Positions 37,419 through 47,010 of a stretch of 64,000 nucleotides of DNA are shown one piece after another (within the stretch, counting starts at the first letter, position 1; each line of letters starts with the position of its first letter). A program made the position numbers and the translations under genes. The notes under the pieces are model-generated. The model was not told the origin of the DNA and made no database searches. It saw only the letters and a list, made by a program, of their open reading frames with translations. The DNA is from SAR116 cluster bacterium AG-313-A07 (lineage in GTDB: Bacteria > Pseudomonadota > Alphaproteobacteria > Thalassobaculales > Thalassobaculaceae), in NCBI GenBank assembly GCA_003284265.1, contig QBVV01000001.1, positions 62,001 through 126,000 of the forward strand. The letters run 5' to 3'.

Positions 37419-38417
37419 TTATGGATTTAAAAAACCAACTATTTTTTTTGCTTCAGCAACAATTGGAGCAGCAATTGCTCTTGCTTTTAAAGCTCCATCA
37501 TGAAGAATTTTATCTACTTCATCTGGAGCCCCCATTAACCTTTGCATTTCATCTCCGATAGGCCCCAATGTAGAAACAGCAAGGTCGGAGAGCGCGCTTT
37601 TGAAATCCCCAAAACCCTTGCCTGCAAAATCCGTTACGACGGATTGCATGGTTCTATCAGATAGTGCTGAAAATATTGTAATTAAGTTTAACGCCTCGGG
37701 GCGAGTGGCCAGGTCTTCTAACCTTTCCGGTAAAGGTTCAGGATCTGTTTTGGCTCGGCGAATTTTCTGTGCGATTAAATCTGGTCCATCGATCATATTA
37801 ATTCGTGAGTTGTCAGAAGGATCTGATTTACTCATTTTCTTTAACCCATCTCGCAAACTCATAATACGAGCAGCTTCTTTTTGAATTCGAGGTTCTGGGA
37901 GTGGGAAAAAATCAACCTCAAACATTGAGTTGAATGCTTGAGCTATATCGCGCGATAATTCGATGTGTTGCTTTTGATCTTCGCCAACAGGTACATCCGT
38001 CGCTTTGTAAGCCAAGATGTCAGCTGCCTGAAGCACAGGGTAAGTATAGAGACCAACGAATGCGCCGTCTCTGTCTTTTCCCGCTTTTTCTTTAAATTGG
38101 GTCATTCTATTAAGCCACCCGAGGCGAGCTACGCAATTGAAAAGCCATGCCAACTCTGAATGCTCTGGAACCTGGCTTTGGTTAAAAATAATACAGTTAT
38201 TAGGATCAACCCCTCCAGCTATAACGCCCGCCGCGACCTCTCTAGTAGCTTCTCGCATTATTTTTGGGTCTTGTGGCAGCGTTATGGCGTGAAGGTCAAC
38301 AACACAAAAAATGCATTCGTATTCATTTTGCATTCGTGCCCAATTTCGAATTGCTCCAAGGTAATTGCCTAACTGCAAATTTCCTGAGGGCTGGATGCCT
38401 GAAAATATACGATCCAT
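37419..38417 (-). CDS. trpS: tryptophanyl-tRNA synthetase
   Basis: 332 residues with AAGGAG nine bases before ATG 38417. The class I signature is [17 protein letters not shown] (HIGH-equivalent) near residue 10, and the KMSKS-type loop is [15 protein letters not shown] near 195. It charges tRNA-Trp. It lies between murJ and nfu, the standard alphaproteobacterial order, about 90 bases downstream of murJ. Confidence 0.96.
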   Translation of the reverse strand: MDRIFSGIQPSGNLQLGNYLGAIRNWARMQNEYECIFCVVDLHAITLPQDPKIMREATREVAAGVIAGGVDPNNCIIFNQSQVPEHSELAWLFNCVARLGWLNRMTQFKEKAGKDRDGAFVGLYTYPVLQAADILAYKATDVPVGEDQKQHIELSRDIAQAFNSMFEVDFFPLPEPRIQKEAARIMSLRDGLKKMSKSDPSDNSRINMIDGPDLIAQKIRRAKTDPEPLPERLEDLATRPEALNLITIFSALSDRTMQSVVTDFAGKGFGDFKSALSDLAVSTLGPIGDEMQRLMGAPDEVDKILHDGALKARAIAAPIVAEAKKIVGFLNP

Positions 38418-38505
38418 TAGATGGTGCTCCTTAGTAGTGCATCAAGGATTATCAAATTAGCTACTGCTTTAACGTCCATAGCAAAAGAATTGCATAACAA
38501 TGCTT

Positions 38506-40062
38506 TTAATCGCGAACAGACCAGCGTTTCAAGTTTTCAACTATTTCTTCTTTACTTATGCCATTAAATAAAAATAGTGAAATGAAATAAATAAATCCCC
38601 CGCAGAATATCAATAGCAAAAGAACGCAAATACCTGAGAGGCTTGAACTCTCAGCGAAATCTCCTGAAAACTCCTTCAATGCAACTAGCCCTAATCCCAT
38701 AACAGTGGCAGCTAGAGTTATTCGAATTATCTTTCGTAATAATTGTCTTCTAGGGGAATATAAATTTCTAGTTTTCAAAACTATTGCAAAAATTGCAGCA
38801 CTCAACCAAGCAGAAATTGATGTTGCCATAGCTAGGCCTGCATGGGCAAAATATTGCATTAAAATCAAATTTAATATCAGATTTATAACTACTGAACCAG
38901 CAGCAATTTGTACAGGTGTTGTGGTGTCATGTCTCGCAAAAAAGTTAGGTTGAAAAATTTTAATAATTACAAACGCCGGTAATCCTGCCGAATAGCATAC
39001 CAATGCTAACGCTGTTGAGGCCGTAGATGTTGCATCAAAAGCGCCACGTTGAAACAAAGCGGTTACGATGGGATCAGATAAAACCATTAGTCCAAAAGCT
39101 GCGGGAATTGTTAATATTAAGCCAATCTCTAGTGATTTCTCCTGGTTCTCTGTAGCCTCCTGGAATCGCCCAGCTTGTATATTTCTAGACATGCTTGGAA
39201 GCAATGCAGTGCCTATAGCGATACCAATCACTGCCAGAGGAAGTTGATTTAAGCGATCGGCGTAGTATAGATAAGAAACTGACCCGGTTGGTAATGTAGA
39301 TGCCAATATAACATCTATCAAAAGGTTGATTTGCACAACACCTGCGCCTAAAACGGCAGGAAGCATAAATTTTAGTAATCGGCTAACTCTTGGTGTCCAT
39401 CTAGGCCATACTAAACGAGGCAAAGCCTCAGCCCGCCTGCATGCCTCTATTAACCATATAAGTTGAGCTAACCCACCAATGGCAACCCCCACTGCTAACC
39501 CATGACCTGGCGTCTCCAAAATATTAGCAAAAACACCCAGAGAAGAAATAAGAAACAAATTAAGCAAAATCGGAGCCGAGGCCATAGCCGCAAACTTTCC
39601 AAGGCTGTTTAGAATTCCTCCAAGCAGCGCGACCAGAGAAATAAGAGGTAAGTAAACAAAAGTAAGTTCAGCAAAATCTACAGCGAGATTAAACTTATTT
39701 GGTGCATGGGCAAAACCAGGCGCGATTAATCCCACTATTTGAGGCATAAAAAAAATGGCTAATATAGTAACTGTTAGCAGTATAACTGCCATAAACGACA
39801 TGATTTCTTGAGCAAACTCTATAGCTTTTTGTTTGCCATCTCGCTCAAGAACACCTGAAAGCATAGGGATAAAGACAATTGTAAATGATCCTTCGGCGGT
39901 CAGGCGGCGGAAAAAATTTGGTAATTTAAATGCTACAATGAAAGCGTCTGCGATTGGACCTGCCCCTAAGGTTGCAGCGATAAGAATATCACGAATGAAA
40001 CCAGTCATTCGGCTTATCATTGTATAACCACCCACCGTGGCGACAGCTTTTAGAAGAGACAT
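38506..40062 (-). CDS. murJ: lipid II flippase MurJ
   Basis: 518 residues with about 14 hydrophobic segments, the MOP-superfamily fold. The N-terminus, SRMTGFIRDILIAATLGAG and FKLPNFFRRLTAEGSF, is strongly conserved in MurJ (MviN). It moves lipid-linked peptidoglycan precursor across the inner membrane. The gene lies between glnD and trpS; glnD stops 44 bases upstream. Confidence 0.94.
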   Translation of the reverse strand: MSLLKAVATVGGYTMISRMTGFIRDILIAATLGAGPIADAFIVAFKLPNFFRRLTAEGSFTIVFIPMLSGVLERDGKQKAIEFAQEIMSFMAVILLTVTILAIFFMPQIVGLIAPGFAHAPNKFNLAVDFAELTFVYLPLISLVALLGGILNSLGKFAAMASAPILLNLFLISSLGVFANILETPGHGLAVGVAIGGLAQLIWLIEACRRAEALPRLVWPRWTPRVSRLLKFMLPAVLGAGVVQINLLIDVILASTLPTGSVSYLYYADRLNQLPLAVIGIAIGTALLPSMSRNIQAGRFQEATENQEKSLEIGLILTIPAAFGLMVLSDPIVTALFQRGAFDATSTASTALALVCYSAGLPAFVIIKIFQPNFFARHDTTTPVQIAAGSVVINLILNLILMQYFAHAGLAMATSISAWLSAAIFAIVLKTRNLYSPRRQLLRKIIRITLAATVMGLGLVALKEFSGDFAESSSLSGICVLLLLIFCGGFIYFISLFLFNGISKEEIVENLKRWSVRD

Positions 40063-40106
40063 AATAGATGTTTAAATCATTTACAGCGTTTGGTGAATAG
40101 TATGAT

Positions 40107-42944
40107 TTACTTAGTTTGATCCGATTTAATCTCCGTCATGACAACGTCAGAATGGGATTTGAGTTCGTCCAGGATATATTTTTTAATTAGATTTATCCGA
40201 CGGTCACTTTGAATTTTTAAACCAAAAAGATCTTTAACATAGAACACATCGACAATACTTGTGCCATAGGTCGATATTTTTGCTGAATTTATTTGGAGAT
40301 TTTGCTGTGCTATCTTTCGTGTTAATTGATGTAATAAACCTGGTCTATCTGTGCCGTTTACCTCCAAAACTGTATGGGTGGTGCTAGCTTTATTATCTAT
40401 TAATACTCTTGGGGCAGTTGTCATGCTTCTAGCCCTTTTGGGAAAGTTTCCGGGTCGTTTTCTTATTGCGTCATTAATTTTTAATTCCCCGTTTAAAGAT
40501 AGTTCTATTGCAGAATTTATATAGTCAGTGGAACTCATTTTTTCAGAGTAATTTAGCTTTGGCTCATGCACCCAAAAGCTATCTAACGCCATTCCGTTTC
40601 TCATAGTTGTAATTCGAGCATCGACAATATTAGCGCCAATCGAAGCCATAGCTCCGGCAATGCGTGAAAATAACCCCGGGTGGTCAGCGGTGTATACCGT
40701 TATCTCTGTTACCTCTTTTTGATAATCACGCTGACTTTGGATTGTTAATGGGACATTTTTCGATTCAGCATCAAGAACAAGTTCCGCATGTCTAGTAAGA
40801 GTTGGAATGTCATACATTAACCAATAGGAAGGATAGCCGCGCTTTAAATGTTCCTCATAATCTTCTTGTTTCCATTTTGACAACGCGTCTCGGAGCTTGT
40901 TATGGACATGATTTGCTCGTTCTAAAAGTCCTTCTTTCGGGCTTTGTCCTAGGAGAACTTCTTCCGCTTTAAAAAATAATTCTCTTAAAAGAGCTCCCTT
41001 CCACCCATTCCAAACATTTGGTCCGACCGCACGAATATCGGCTACGGTCAAAACTAGCAATAATTTCAAACGTTCGGGTGACTGAACAATTTCGTTTAAG
41101 TCTTCTATGGTCTTGGGATCATTTATGTCTCGTTTAAAAGCAGCGTAACTCAGGAGCAGGTGCCAGCGTACTAGCCATGCGACTGTTTCTGTTTCCTCTT
41201 TGGATAATCCAAATCGCGGACATAAACGACGTGCAACTTTTTCGCCAAGTATAGAATGATCTCCGCCTCTACCTTTTGCGATGTCGTGTAATAATACAGC
41301 GACATATAATTCTTTTCTGGATATCACTTTATGAATTACTTCGGAAGCTACAGGAGCAGTCTCCTTCAATTCCCCACTTTCAATTTTAAACAAAATACCG
41401 AGCATTATTATAGTGTGTTCATCTACTGTATAGACGTGATACATATCATACTGCATTTGTGCCACGACCCTTCCAAAATCTGGAACAAACCTGCCAAATA
41501 CTTGCGACTCACTCATGCGTCGTAAGATACGTTCAGGCCCTTTCTTAGATATTAATATTTCTAAGAATAGTCGGTTGGCTTCAGAGTTGTTTTGCAGAGT
41601 ACGATCAATTTTTTTGAGATTCTGTGTTACTAAGCGCAAGATATGGGGATGGAATTCCAGTTCATTTTGTTGTGCGACATAAAACATTCTTACTAAATTG
41701 ACTGGATCTTTCTCGAATATTGCATCCGACTTTGAGTTTAAGCGCCCGCCTTCAAGTTTAAAATCTCCTAGCTCTTTATTTTTCTGCCAAGGAGCAGAGA
41801 TCCGTAGACGTGGCTTTCTTTGATGTTCTTCCTCTATTGCGGCACAGAATATTCTTGTAAGATCGCCAATATTCTTCGCCGTCAAATAATAATGTTTCAT
41901 AAACCTTTCTACGGCGATATTACCGGATCTATCAGTATACCCTAGTTTCGTTGCTATTTCGCGCTGGTGATCAACTGTCAATCTATCTTCTTCACGGCCG
42001 GCCAAATAATGGAGGTGGCAGCGTATTGTCCAAAGTTGTTTTTGGGCTTTGGCAAAGTGATTGGCTTCTCGCGATGATAAAATACCTTTTGTGACTAGCT
42101 CTTCTGCAGTATTCGTTTGATATACATATTTGGCTATCCAAAATAATTTATGTAAATCACGCAGCCCGCCTTTCCCATCTTTTATATTTGGTTCAATAAC
42201 ATATCTAGAGTCGCCAAGTTTTTTATGACGATTTTCGGATTCTTTTAACTTAGCTTCTACAAAATCTAAGGCTGTGCCAACCACCACCTCTCGCTGGAAG
42301 CGTTTGACCATCTCAGTTAATAAGGATATTTCGCCAGTTATAAAACGTGATTCTAAAATAGCGGTCCTTATTGTCATATCCGCTTTAGCCTGATGCATAC
42401 ACTCTTGGATAGATCTTGTGGAATGCCCAACCTTTAAGCGCATGTCCCATAGCAGATACAGTATTGTTTCTACGACCTGCTCTGTGTGGGGTGTCAGTTT
42501 GTAAGGAAGTAAAAAAAGCAAATCAATATCAGACGAGGGAGCTAATTCACCACGACCGTATCCACCCACCGCAACAATACATAACTGCTCCCCCCGAGTT
42601 GGATTTGGAGCTCTGTAAAGTTTTTCAATAATCGTTTCATGGGTTATTTGAATAAGAGTATCCATCAAAAATGCTTGTGCAAGTACTGTCTCTGCACCAT
42701 TATTTCTGGATAAGAAACGTTCTTTTATGACTTGGGAACCTTTAAACAGGCTCTTGCGTAATATCTCAAGTAGAGCTGCTTTAAACTCGTTGGGTGTCTC
42801 TGTATTGCCCCAAGATGCCTCAATTTCGGTTTTTAGTTCCTGTATGTTGATTATTTCTGGGTGACCGCGAGGCTTTTTTATGGCAGTTGAAAACTCAGCG
42901 CTGCTGTTGGTAGGTGCCGACATTATTGAAGTGAACTCGCCCAT
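40107..42944 (-). CDS. glnD: PII uridylyltransferase / uridylyl-removing enzyme
   Basis: 945 residues. The nucleotidyltransferase domain carries GGYGRGELAPSSDIDLLFL near residue 127. The HD domain, for the uridylyl-removing activity, shows LLHDIAKGRGGDHS near 557, and two ACT domains close the protein (EITVYTADHPGLFSRIAGA and LEVNGTDRPGLLHQLTRKI). GlnD senses glutamine and modifies PII proteins to control nitrogen assimilation. It is the start of the glnD-murJ-trpS run and is divergent from the FAD oxidoreductase gene. Confidence 0.96.
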   Translation of the reverse strand: MGEFTSIMSAPTNSSAEFSTAIKKPRGHPEIINIQELKTEIEASWGNTETPNEFKAALLEILRKSLFKGSQVIKERFLSRNNGAETVLAQAFLMDTLIQITHETIIEKLYRAPNPTRGEQLCIVAVGGYGRGELAPSSDIDLLFLLPYKLTPHTEQVVETILYLLWDMRLKVGHSTRSIQECMHQAKADMTIRTAILESRFITGEISLLTEMVKRFQREVVVGTALDFVEAKLKESENRHKKLGDSRYVIEPNIKDGKGGLRDLHKLFWIAKYVYQTNTAEELVTKGILSSREANHFAKAQKQLWTIRCHLHYLAGREEDRLTVDHQREIATKLGYTDRSGNIAVERFMKHYYLTAKNIGDLTRIFCAAIEEEHQRKPRLRISAPWQKNKELGDFKLEGGRLNSKSDAIFEKDPVNLVRMFYVAQQNELEFHPHILRLVTQNLKKIDRTLQNNSEANRLFLEILISKKGPERILRRMSESQVFGRFVPDFGRVVAQMQYDMYHVYTVDEHTIIMLGILFKIESGELKETAPVASEVIHKVISRKELYVAVLLHDIAKGRGGDHSILGEKVARRLCPRFGLSKEETETVAWLVRWHLLLSYAAFKRDINDPKTIEDLNEIVQSPERLKLLLVLTVADIRAVGPNVWNGWKGALLRELFFKAEEVLLGQSPKEGLLERANHVHNKLRDALSKWKQEDYEEHLKRGYPSYWLMYDIPTLTRHAELVLDAESKNVPLTIQSQRDYQKEVTEITVYTADHPGLFSRIAGAMASIGANIVDARITTMRNGMALDSFWVHEPKLNYSEKMSSTDYINSAIELSLNGELKINDAIRKRPGNFPKRARSMTTAPRVLIDNKASTTHTVLEVNGTDRPGLLHQLTRKIAQQNLQINSAKISTYGTSIVDVFYVKDLFGLKIQSDRRINLIKKYILDELKSHSDVVMTEIKSDQTK

Positions 42945-43072
42945 ATTCTTTTTTCCATAACACTTTCAAAGTTTGATGAGCCAAGAAGTTCTCCAATAGT
43001 ATACAATACTGTTAAATAAATTAAGATTACTTTTTTGAATTCTGTTATGCGTTAAATTAAAAGTTAGTAGTG

Positions 43073-43090
43073 TAGGCTGTGGAGAGCCTA
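43073..43090 (+). other. hairpin in the leader of the FAD oxidoreductase gene
   Basis: TAGGCT and AGCCTA form a 6-bp stem around GTGGAG, about 50 bases before the start codon. The loop and the bases after it (ATACCGAT) recall parts of a glycine aptamer, but the complete fold is not there. Confidence 0.3.
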
Positions 43091-43140
43091 AGATACCGAT
43101 ACAAGCCTTTAAAGTTAAACTAAAATTCTAAGAGAGTTCC

Positions 43141-44325
43141 ATGACGCAAATGTATGATGTTGTCATTATTGGAGGCGGTATTATAGGGAGTGCTATAGCA
43201 TATTTTCTTAAGTCTAGCCCACACTTCCAAGGCGATGTCGCTGTTATTGAGCAAGACCCTAGTTATGCTAAAGCATCAACGCCACGTTCCTTGGGAGGTG
43301 TGAGACAGCAATTTTCAATTCGGGAAAATATCGAAATTGGTCTTTTTGGCGTTGATTTTGTAAAACGCGCTTCCCAGTATTTAAGCGTTGATAACGAACC
43401 TGTAGATCTTGGTTGGCGTGAATTAGGCTATCTTTTTCTTGCTAGTTCCGAAGGTCAGAGAATTCTGGCTGAAAATCAACAATTACAAAGTCAGTGCGGT
43501 GCAAAGATTGAAATATTGAACCCGGAAAATTTAAAAATTAAGTTTCCATGGTTGAATGTAGATGGCATTGCTCTTGGTTCCTTTGGATATGAAGGGGAGG
43601 GATGGCTCGATCCTAGTCTGTTGCTCAGCGCTTTTCGAGCAAAAGCGCGTGCTCTTGGGGCTACGTTTTTGCATGACGAAGTGACGGAAATCGTTAAGCA
43701 CAAGCAGAAAATAAGCTCAGTCATATTAGATAGCGGGGTGCAGGTGGGGTGCTGTTTCTTAGTCAATGCGGCTGGAGCTTGGGCGGGCGCTGTCGCGGAA
43801 TTGGCAAAAATCCAATTACCGGTCGTCCCAAAAAAACGTATTATTTATGGGCTGGACTGTAGGGAAAAATTAAATCCTAAATTACCATTAGTGATTGATG
43901 CTTCTGGTGTTTTTATACGCTCGGAAGGTACTGGTTTTGTATGCGGTGTCTCTCCTCCTGCTCATCTTGACCCAGACGCTTGGGATGACATGGAGGTAGA
44001 CTACCCTCTTTTCGACGAAATCATCTGGCCTGCAATAGCTCACCGCATTCCCGCTTTTGAAGCGGTCAAGGTCACCAATGCATGGGCGGGATGGTATGAC
44101 TATAATACTTTGGATCAAAATGGAGTTATAGGTCCCCACGGGGAGATTGATAACTTTTTCTTCGCCAATGGTTTCTCAGGACACGGTTTACAACAATCTC
44201 CAGCCATAGGAAGAGCTATAATGGAATTAATCACCTTTGGAGAATATCGCACAATCGACCTATCGCGGTTTAGTCACGAGAGAATTATTAGAGGGTCGGC
44301 ATTGACGGAAAGGAATGTTGTATGA
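43141..44325 (+). CDS. FAD-dependent oxidoreductase, glycine/D-amino acid oxidase (DAO) family
   Basis: 394 residues. The FAD-binding beta-alpha-beta motif VVIIGGGIIGSAIAYFL is at residues 5-21, and STPRSLGGVRQQFSIREN gives the conserved second region of DAO/SoxB-type enzymes. NAAGAWAG (about 207) and a C-terminal NGFSGHGLQQSPAIGRAI close the FAD site. Members oxidise sarcosine, glycine, D-amino acids or related secondary amines. The start has GAGAG six bases upstream. No other sarcosine-oxidase subunit is nearby; the closest genes are the Lin0512 pair, convergent. The substrate is open. Confidence 0.85.
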   Translation: MTQMYDVVIIGGGIIGSAIAYFLKSSPHFQGDVAVIEQDPSYAKASTPRSLGGVRQQFSIRENIEIGLFGVDFVKRASQYLSVDNEPVDLGWRELGYLFLASSEGQRILAENQQLQSQCGAKIEILNPENLKIKFPWLNVDGIALGSFGYEGEGWLDPSLLLSAFRAKARALGATFLHDEVTEIVKHKQKISSVILDSGVQVGCCFLVNAAGAWAGAVAELAKIQLPVVPKKRIIYGLDCREKLNPKLPLVIDASGVFIRSEGTGFVCGVSPPAHLDPDAWDDMEVDYPLFDEIIWPAIAHRIPAFEAVKVTNAWAGWYDYNTLDQNGVIGPHGEIDNFFFANGFSGHGLQQSPAIGRAIMELITFGEYRTIDLSRFSHERIIRGSALTERNVV

Positions 44326-44401
44326 TGTCACCATTTTTATCCAATTCCGAGTTATATTGAGCCGGTATAATGTTATGATAATCCTTTTCGATTAATTTGA
44401 A

Positions 44402-44740
44402 CTAAACATCCAACATTACTTCAATGGCAGCACTAGCGATCACTGCGTGGTCGTTGTTTTCATGATCGGGCACATCGAGCCCACCTTTTATCGCGTTTAT
44501 TGACACGACCCCCACTGGAAGTAGTTTTTTTAGTTCTTTCGTGTTCACACTTTCAGGTTTTTGTACACCAATCGTGACATTCACAAAGAGTTGATTTTTA
44601 TCAATGTTTAGAGTTCTGATAAAACTAAGCGAACTGTGATGTAGTGCATCTTTGATCGCCCGTTCTGCTGCTTTGGTATAATCCTCGCCGTGTAAGTCGT
44701 TGCCCATACCCATTTCAAGAATGGCTCGCTTCATTGTCAT
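44402..44740 (-). CDS. Lin0512 family protein, second of a tandem pair
   Basis: 112 residues, cytoplasmic, with the family signature GxGxDxHG as GMGNDLHG near residue 11. A conserved KAAERAIKDALHHSSL follows, then a beta-rich half with VNVTIGVQKPESV and a C-terminal block NAIKGGLDV ... AVIASAAIEV. Family members are widely scattered and their function is unknown. The start overlaps the stop of the paralogue upstream (ATGA), so the two are made together and probably form a heteromer. It is the last gene after the MFS transporter and the first Lin0512 gene. Confidence 0.82.
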   Translation of the reverse strand: MTMKRAILEMGMGNDLHGEDYTKAAERAIKDALHHSSLSFIRTLNIDKNQLFVNVTIGVQKPESVNTKELKKLLPVGVVSINAIKGGLDVPDHENNDHAVIASAAIEVMLDV

Positions 44741-45093
44741 AGCGAATTCCCTTCAGGTGCATCGAGATAAACAATAGCTGCCGCATTTGCTATTATGGTA
44801 GAGTCATTCCGATCAGTATTCTCAATCTCAAGGCCTCCTTTTATACAGGAAATTTGACCTGTTCCATGAGGTAAAATACTGAGAACCTCTTCTACGTTGA
44901 CTTTTTCAGGTTGGGGTATTCCAATACGCACCTCGACCCACATGGAATCAACATCAACGCCCATTATGTCCGCTATCCCGAGCGAATTATGCCAAAGAGC
45001 ATCTTTCAATGCCCGGCATGCAGCTTTGGTATAGTCTTTCCCGCGAATGTCTGTGCCCATTCCCATCTCTATAACCACTCGTTTTCTAGTCAT
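44737..45093 (-). CDS. Lin0512 family protein, first of a tandem pair, signature diverged
   Basis: 118 residues with AAAGGA before the start. It shares the fold-defining parts of its neighbour (KAACRALKDALWHNSL, VEVRIGIPQPEKV, SCIKGGLEI, TIIANAAAIVYL), so the pair arose by duplication. The signature reads GMGTDIRG: the normally conserved histidine is arginine. If that residue is catalytic or binds metal, this copy may have become the non-catalytic partner. It sits 78 bases after the MFS gene and is translationally coupled to the second copy. Confidence 0.82.
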   Translation of the reverse strand: MTRKRVVIEMGMGTDIRGKDYTKAACRALKDALWHNSLGIADIMGVDVDSMWVEVRIGIPQPEKVNVEEVLSILPHGTGQISCIKGGLEIENTDRNDSTIIANAAAIVYLDAPEGNSL

Positions 45094-45171
45094 TGACTTT
45101 GTCCTTTCGTCACGACCATCTGAAGAGATTATAGTTTACGTAAAACAGCCTGTGAAGTGAAACTCGGATAG

Positions 45172-46419
45172 TCAGTTATTTAAGTCATGCTTCAATGTTT
45201 TTTGAAGCGCAAAAAGCAAAGCTAAAAGCAAAAATGTGATAACGGTTAATACATTTAGTGGATAAGAAAAATCACCAGTTAGATCATGCAAAAAACCTAT
45301 TACAAGTGGCCCTGCGACACCGCCAATTTCTGCTGCAGTAAAAAATAAACCACCTGCTGTCCCAGCGCGCTTGGGTCCAACATCTGGTATTTCTACCAAC
45401 ATCAAAAGCGCAACAGTCATCATTGCGCCTCTGGCCAAGCCTTGCAGGCATAGACCGAATGCGAGTTGAAGACCCGGCGAAGTATGCAATAAAGTTGTTG
45501 CCAAACCAGCCGCGAGGATTAGCAAACCCATTACTAGAACTCTCCGTTCAGTTGTGGCCAAACGTGGAATCAGAAGAGCGCTTATGATGCTAATGGTGGT
45601 TGGTATAGCTGCCCAGTAACCGGCTTCGGCAAAGCTAAGGCCCTTCGATCGAATAATCTCCGGAAGCCAGTTGTTTAGCCCGTGATTGAAGAAAAAAATT
45701 CCAATGCTCATCAACAAAACTATTTGCACACTGGGGATAGATGCTAGGCTTCGAAATGTTTCTGCGATGGGGCCACTCTTTTCAGCTTGAATTTGAGATT
45801 CGATAACACGCACTAGTTGATGAGAACTGATAATTAGCCAGATGCATCCACTTATTAACGTAAAGAAAGCATAGGCACTTATGACTAAGCGCCAATCATT
45901 ATCGAACAGCGGCAATAAAAGACTATTGGTGATGGATAACGCAATAACTGCCCCGACACCAGGGCCGGTGATATAAATCCCCATCGCCAACCCCCTATTT
46001 TTTCCTTCAAATAAAAAAGCGATCAGTTTAGGTGCGCCAATAGAAATGAGCGGTCCCCCTAACCCAAACACAGATACTGCTACAACCATCATGAAATACG
46101 TGTCTGAGAAACAACGCAAAAATCCCGAGAGTGCCATTATCAAGGCCGCTAGAAAAAGAGCGCGTCGGGGGCCTATTCGGTCTAAGAAAATGCCGCATGG
46201 CAGTGCGGATAGAATATAAACAAAGGGCCAAGCACCCAAGATCAGCCCCATTTCCCCATAGCTTATCTGTAAATCTTGGCACACCTTGGGAACCAGTGGA
46301 GCTAAAGCAGCGACAGTCAATCCAAAACTGAAGTATATCAACCAGACACCAAATAAAATTGCCCACCGGTAGGCATCACCCTCGATTTTGTGTTTGACTT
46401 GATTATCCAGAGTGACCAA
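45172..46419 (-). CDS. major facilitator superfamily transporter
   Basis: 415 residues from TTG 46419; no ATG fits near the first helix. Twelve hydrophobic segments are expected, with a larger cytoplasmic loop around residues 200-225 (RVIESQIQAEKSGPIAET). GIFLDRIGPRRALFLAAL is the MFS loop 2-3 motif, and the repeat after the loop starts GLSFAEAGYWAAIPT. It most resembles the CynX/NarK and organic-anion type permeases, but no substrate can be read from the sequence. Transcribed with the Lin0512 pair downstream and divergent from the VOC-M20-ABM genes, it may import or export the compound they handle. Confidence 0.82.
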   Translation of the reverse strand: MVTLDNQVKHKIEGDAYRWAILFGVWLIYFSFGLTVAALAPLVPKVCQDLQISYGEMGLILGAWPFVYILSALPCGIFLDRIGPRRALFLAALIMALSGFLRCFSDTYFMMVVAVSVFGLGGPLISIGAPKLIAFLFEGKNRGLAMGIYITGPGVGAVIALSITNSLLLPLFDNDWRLVISAYAFFTLISGCIWLIISSHQLVRVIESQIQAEKSGPIAETFRSLASIPSVQIVLLMSIGIFFFNHGLNNWLPEIIRSKGLSFAEAGYWAAIPTTISIISALLIPRLATTERRVLVMGLLILAAGLATTLLHTSPGLQLAFGLCLQGLARGAMMTVALLMLVEIPDVGPKRAGTAGGLFFTAAEIGGVAGPLVIGFLHDLTGDFSYPLNVLTVITFLLLALLFALQKTLKHDLNN

Positions 46420-46443
46420 AGATACACCACTTACTGAGTTTCG

Positions 46444-46484
46444 GATTAAAGTTAGTTTAGTTTTAAAAACGATATACTTTAATC
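46444..46484. promoter_or_regulatory. inverted-repeat operator candidate in the MFS/VOC divergent promoter
   Basis: GATTAAAGT at 46444-46452 and its exact reverse complement ACTTTAATC at 46476-46484 are separated by 23 bases, in the 150-base gap between the divergent MFS and VOC genes. The right half overlaps a TATACT element that could be a -10 box. Two facing 9-base sites around a promoter are what a dimeric regulator would use. Confidence 0.45.
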
Positions 46485-46569
46485 TGTGTGTTATTAATAC
46501 CCAATCCTGAGCTGCAACCGAAATATAAGTTTTGGTTCATCTCAAAGGCAACTGTTTTAGGAGAATTTT

Positions 46570-47010
46570 GTGCAATATCTACATACCATGGTCCGGATCA
46601 GCAACGTGCAGGAATCGTTAGACTTTTATTGTGGCAAGCTTGGCATGGTTGAAGTTAGAAGGACGGAGAGTGAAGCTGGTCGCTATACAAATATATTCCT
46701 TAGCGCATCCGACGACGTCGAGTCTGCCAAAGCTAACTGGGCTCCAACCTTAGAACTGACGTTTAATTGGGATCCAGAAGAATATTCTGGGGGGAGAAAT
46801 TTTGGTCATTTGGCATATCAGGTAGATAACATTTATGAACTCTGCCAGTCTTTGCAAGAAAGTGGTGTTGTAATTAATAGACCCCCTAAAGAAGGCCGCA
46901 TGGCTTTTATACGATCTCCAGATGGCGTTTCCATTGAACTTCTGCAAAAGGGGGAAGCGCTTGAAATAAAAGAGCCTTGGGCAAGTATGGGTAACACTGG
47001 CGTATGGTAA
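46570..47010 (+). CDS. VOC superfamily / glyoxalase I-like protein
   Basis: 146 residues from GTG 46570, with TAGGAGA upstream. It follows the glyoxalase I pattern: YLHTMVRISNVQESLDFYCGKLGM with the first histidine, a LELTFNWDPEEYSGGRNFGHLAYQV block with the second histidine region, and IRSPDGVSIELLQKG with the glutamate. Metal ligands H, H and E are therefore present. It could be lactoylglutathione lyase or another vicinal-oxygen-chelate enzyme. It heads a run with the amidohydrolase and ABM genes, which argues for a catabolic role rather than plain methylglyoxal detoxification. Confidence 0.82.
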   Translation: MQYLHTMVRISNVQESLDFYCGKLGMVEVRRTESEAGRYTNIFLSASDDVESAKANWAPTLELTFNWDPEEYSGGRNFGHLAYQVDNIYELCQSLQESGVVINRPPKEGRMAFIRSPDGVSIELLQKGEALEIKEPWASMGNTGVW

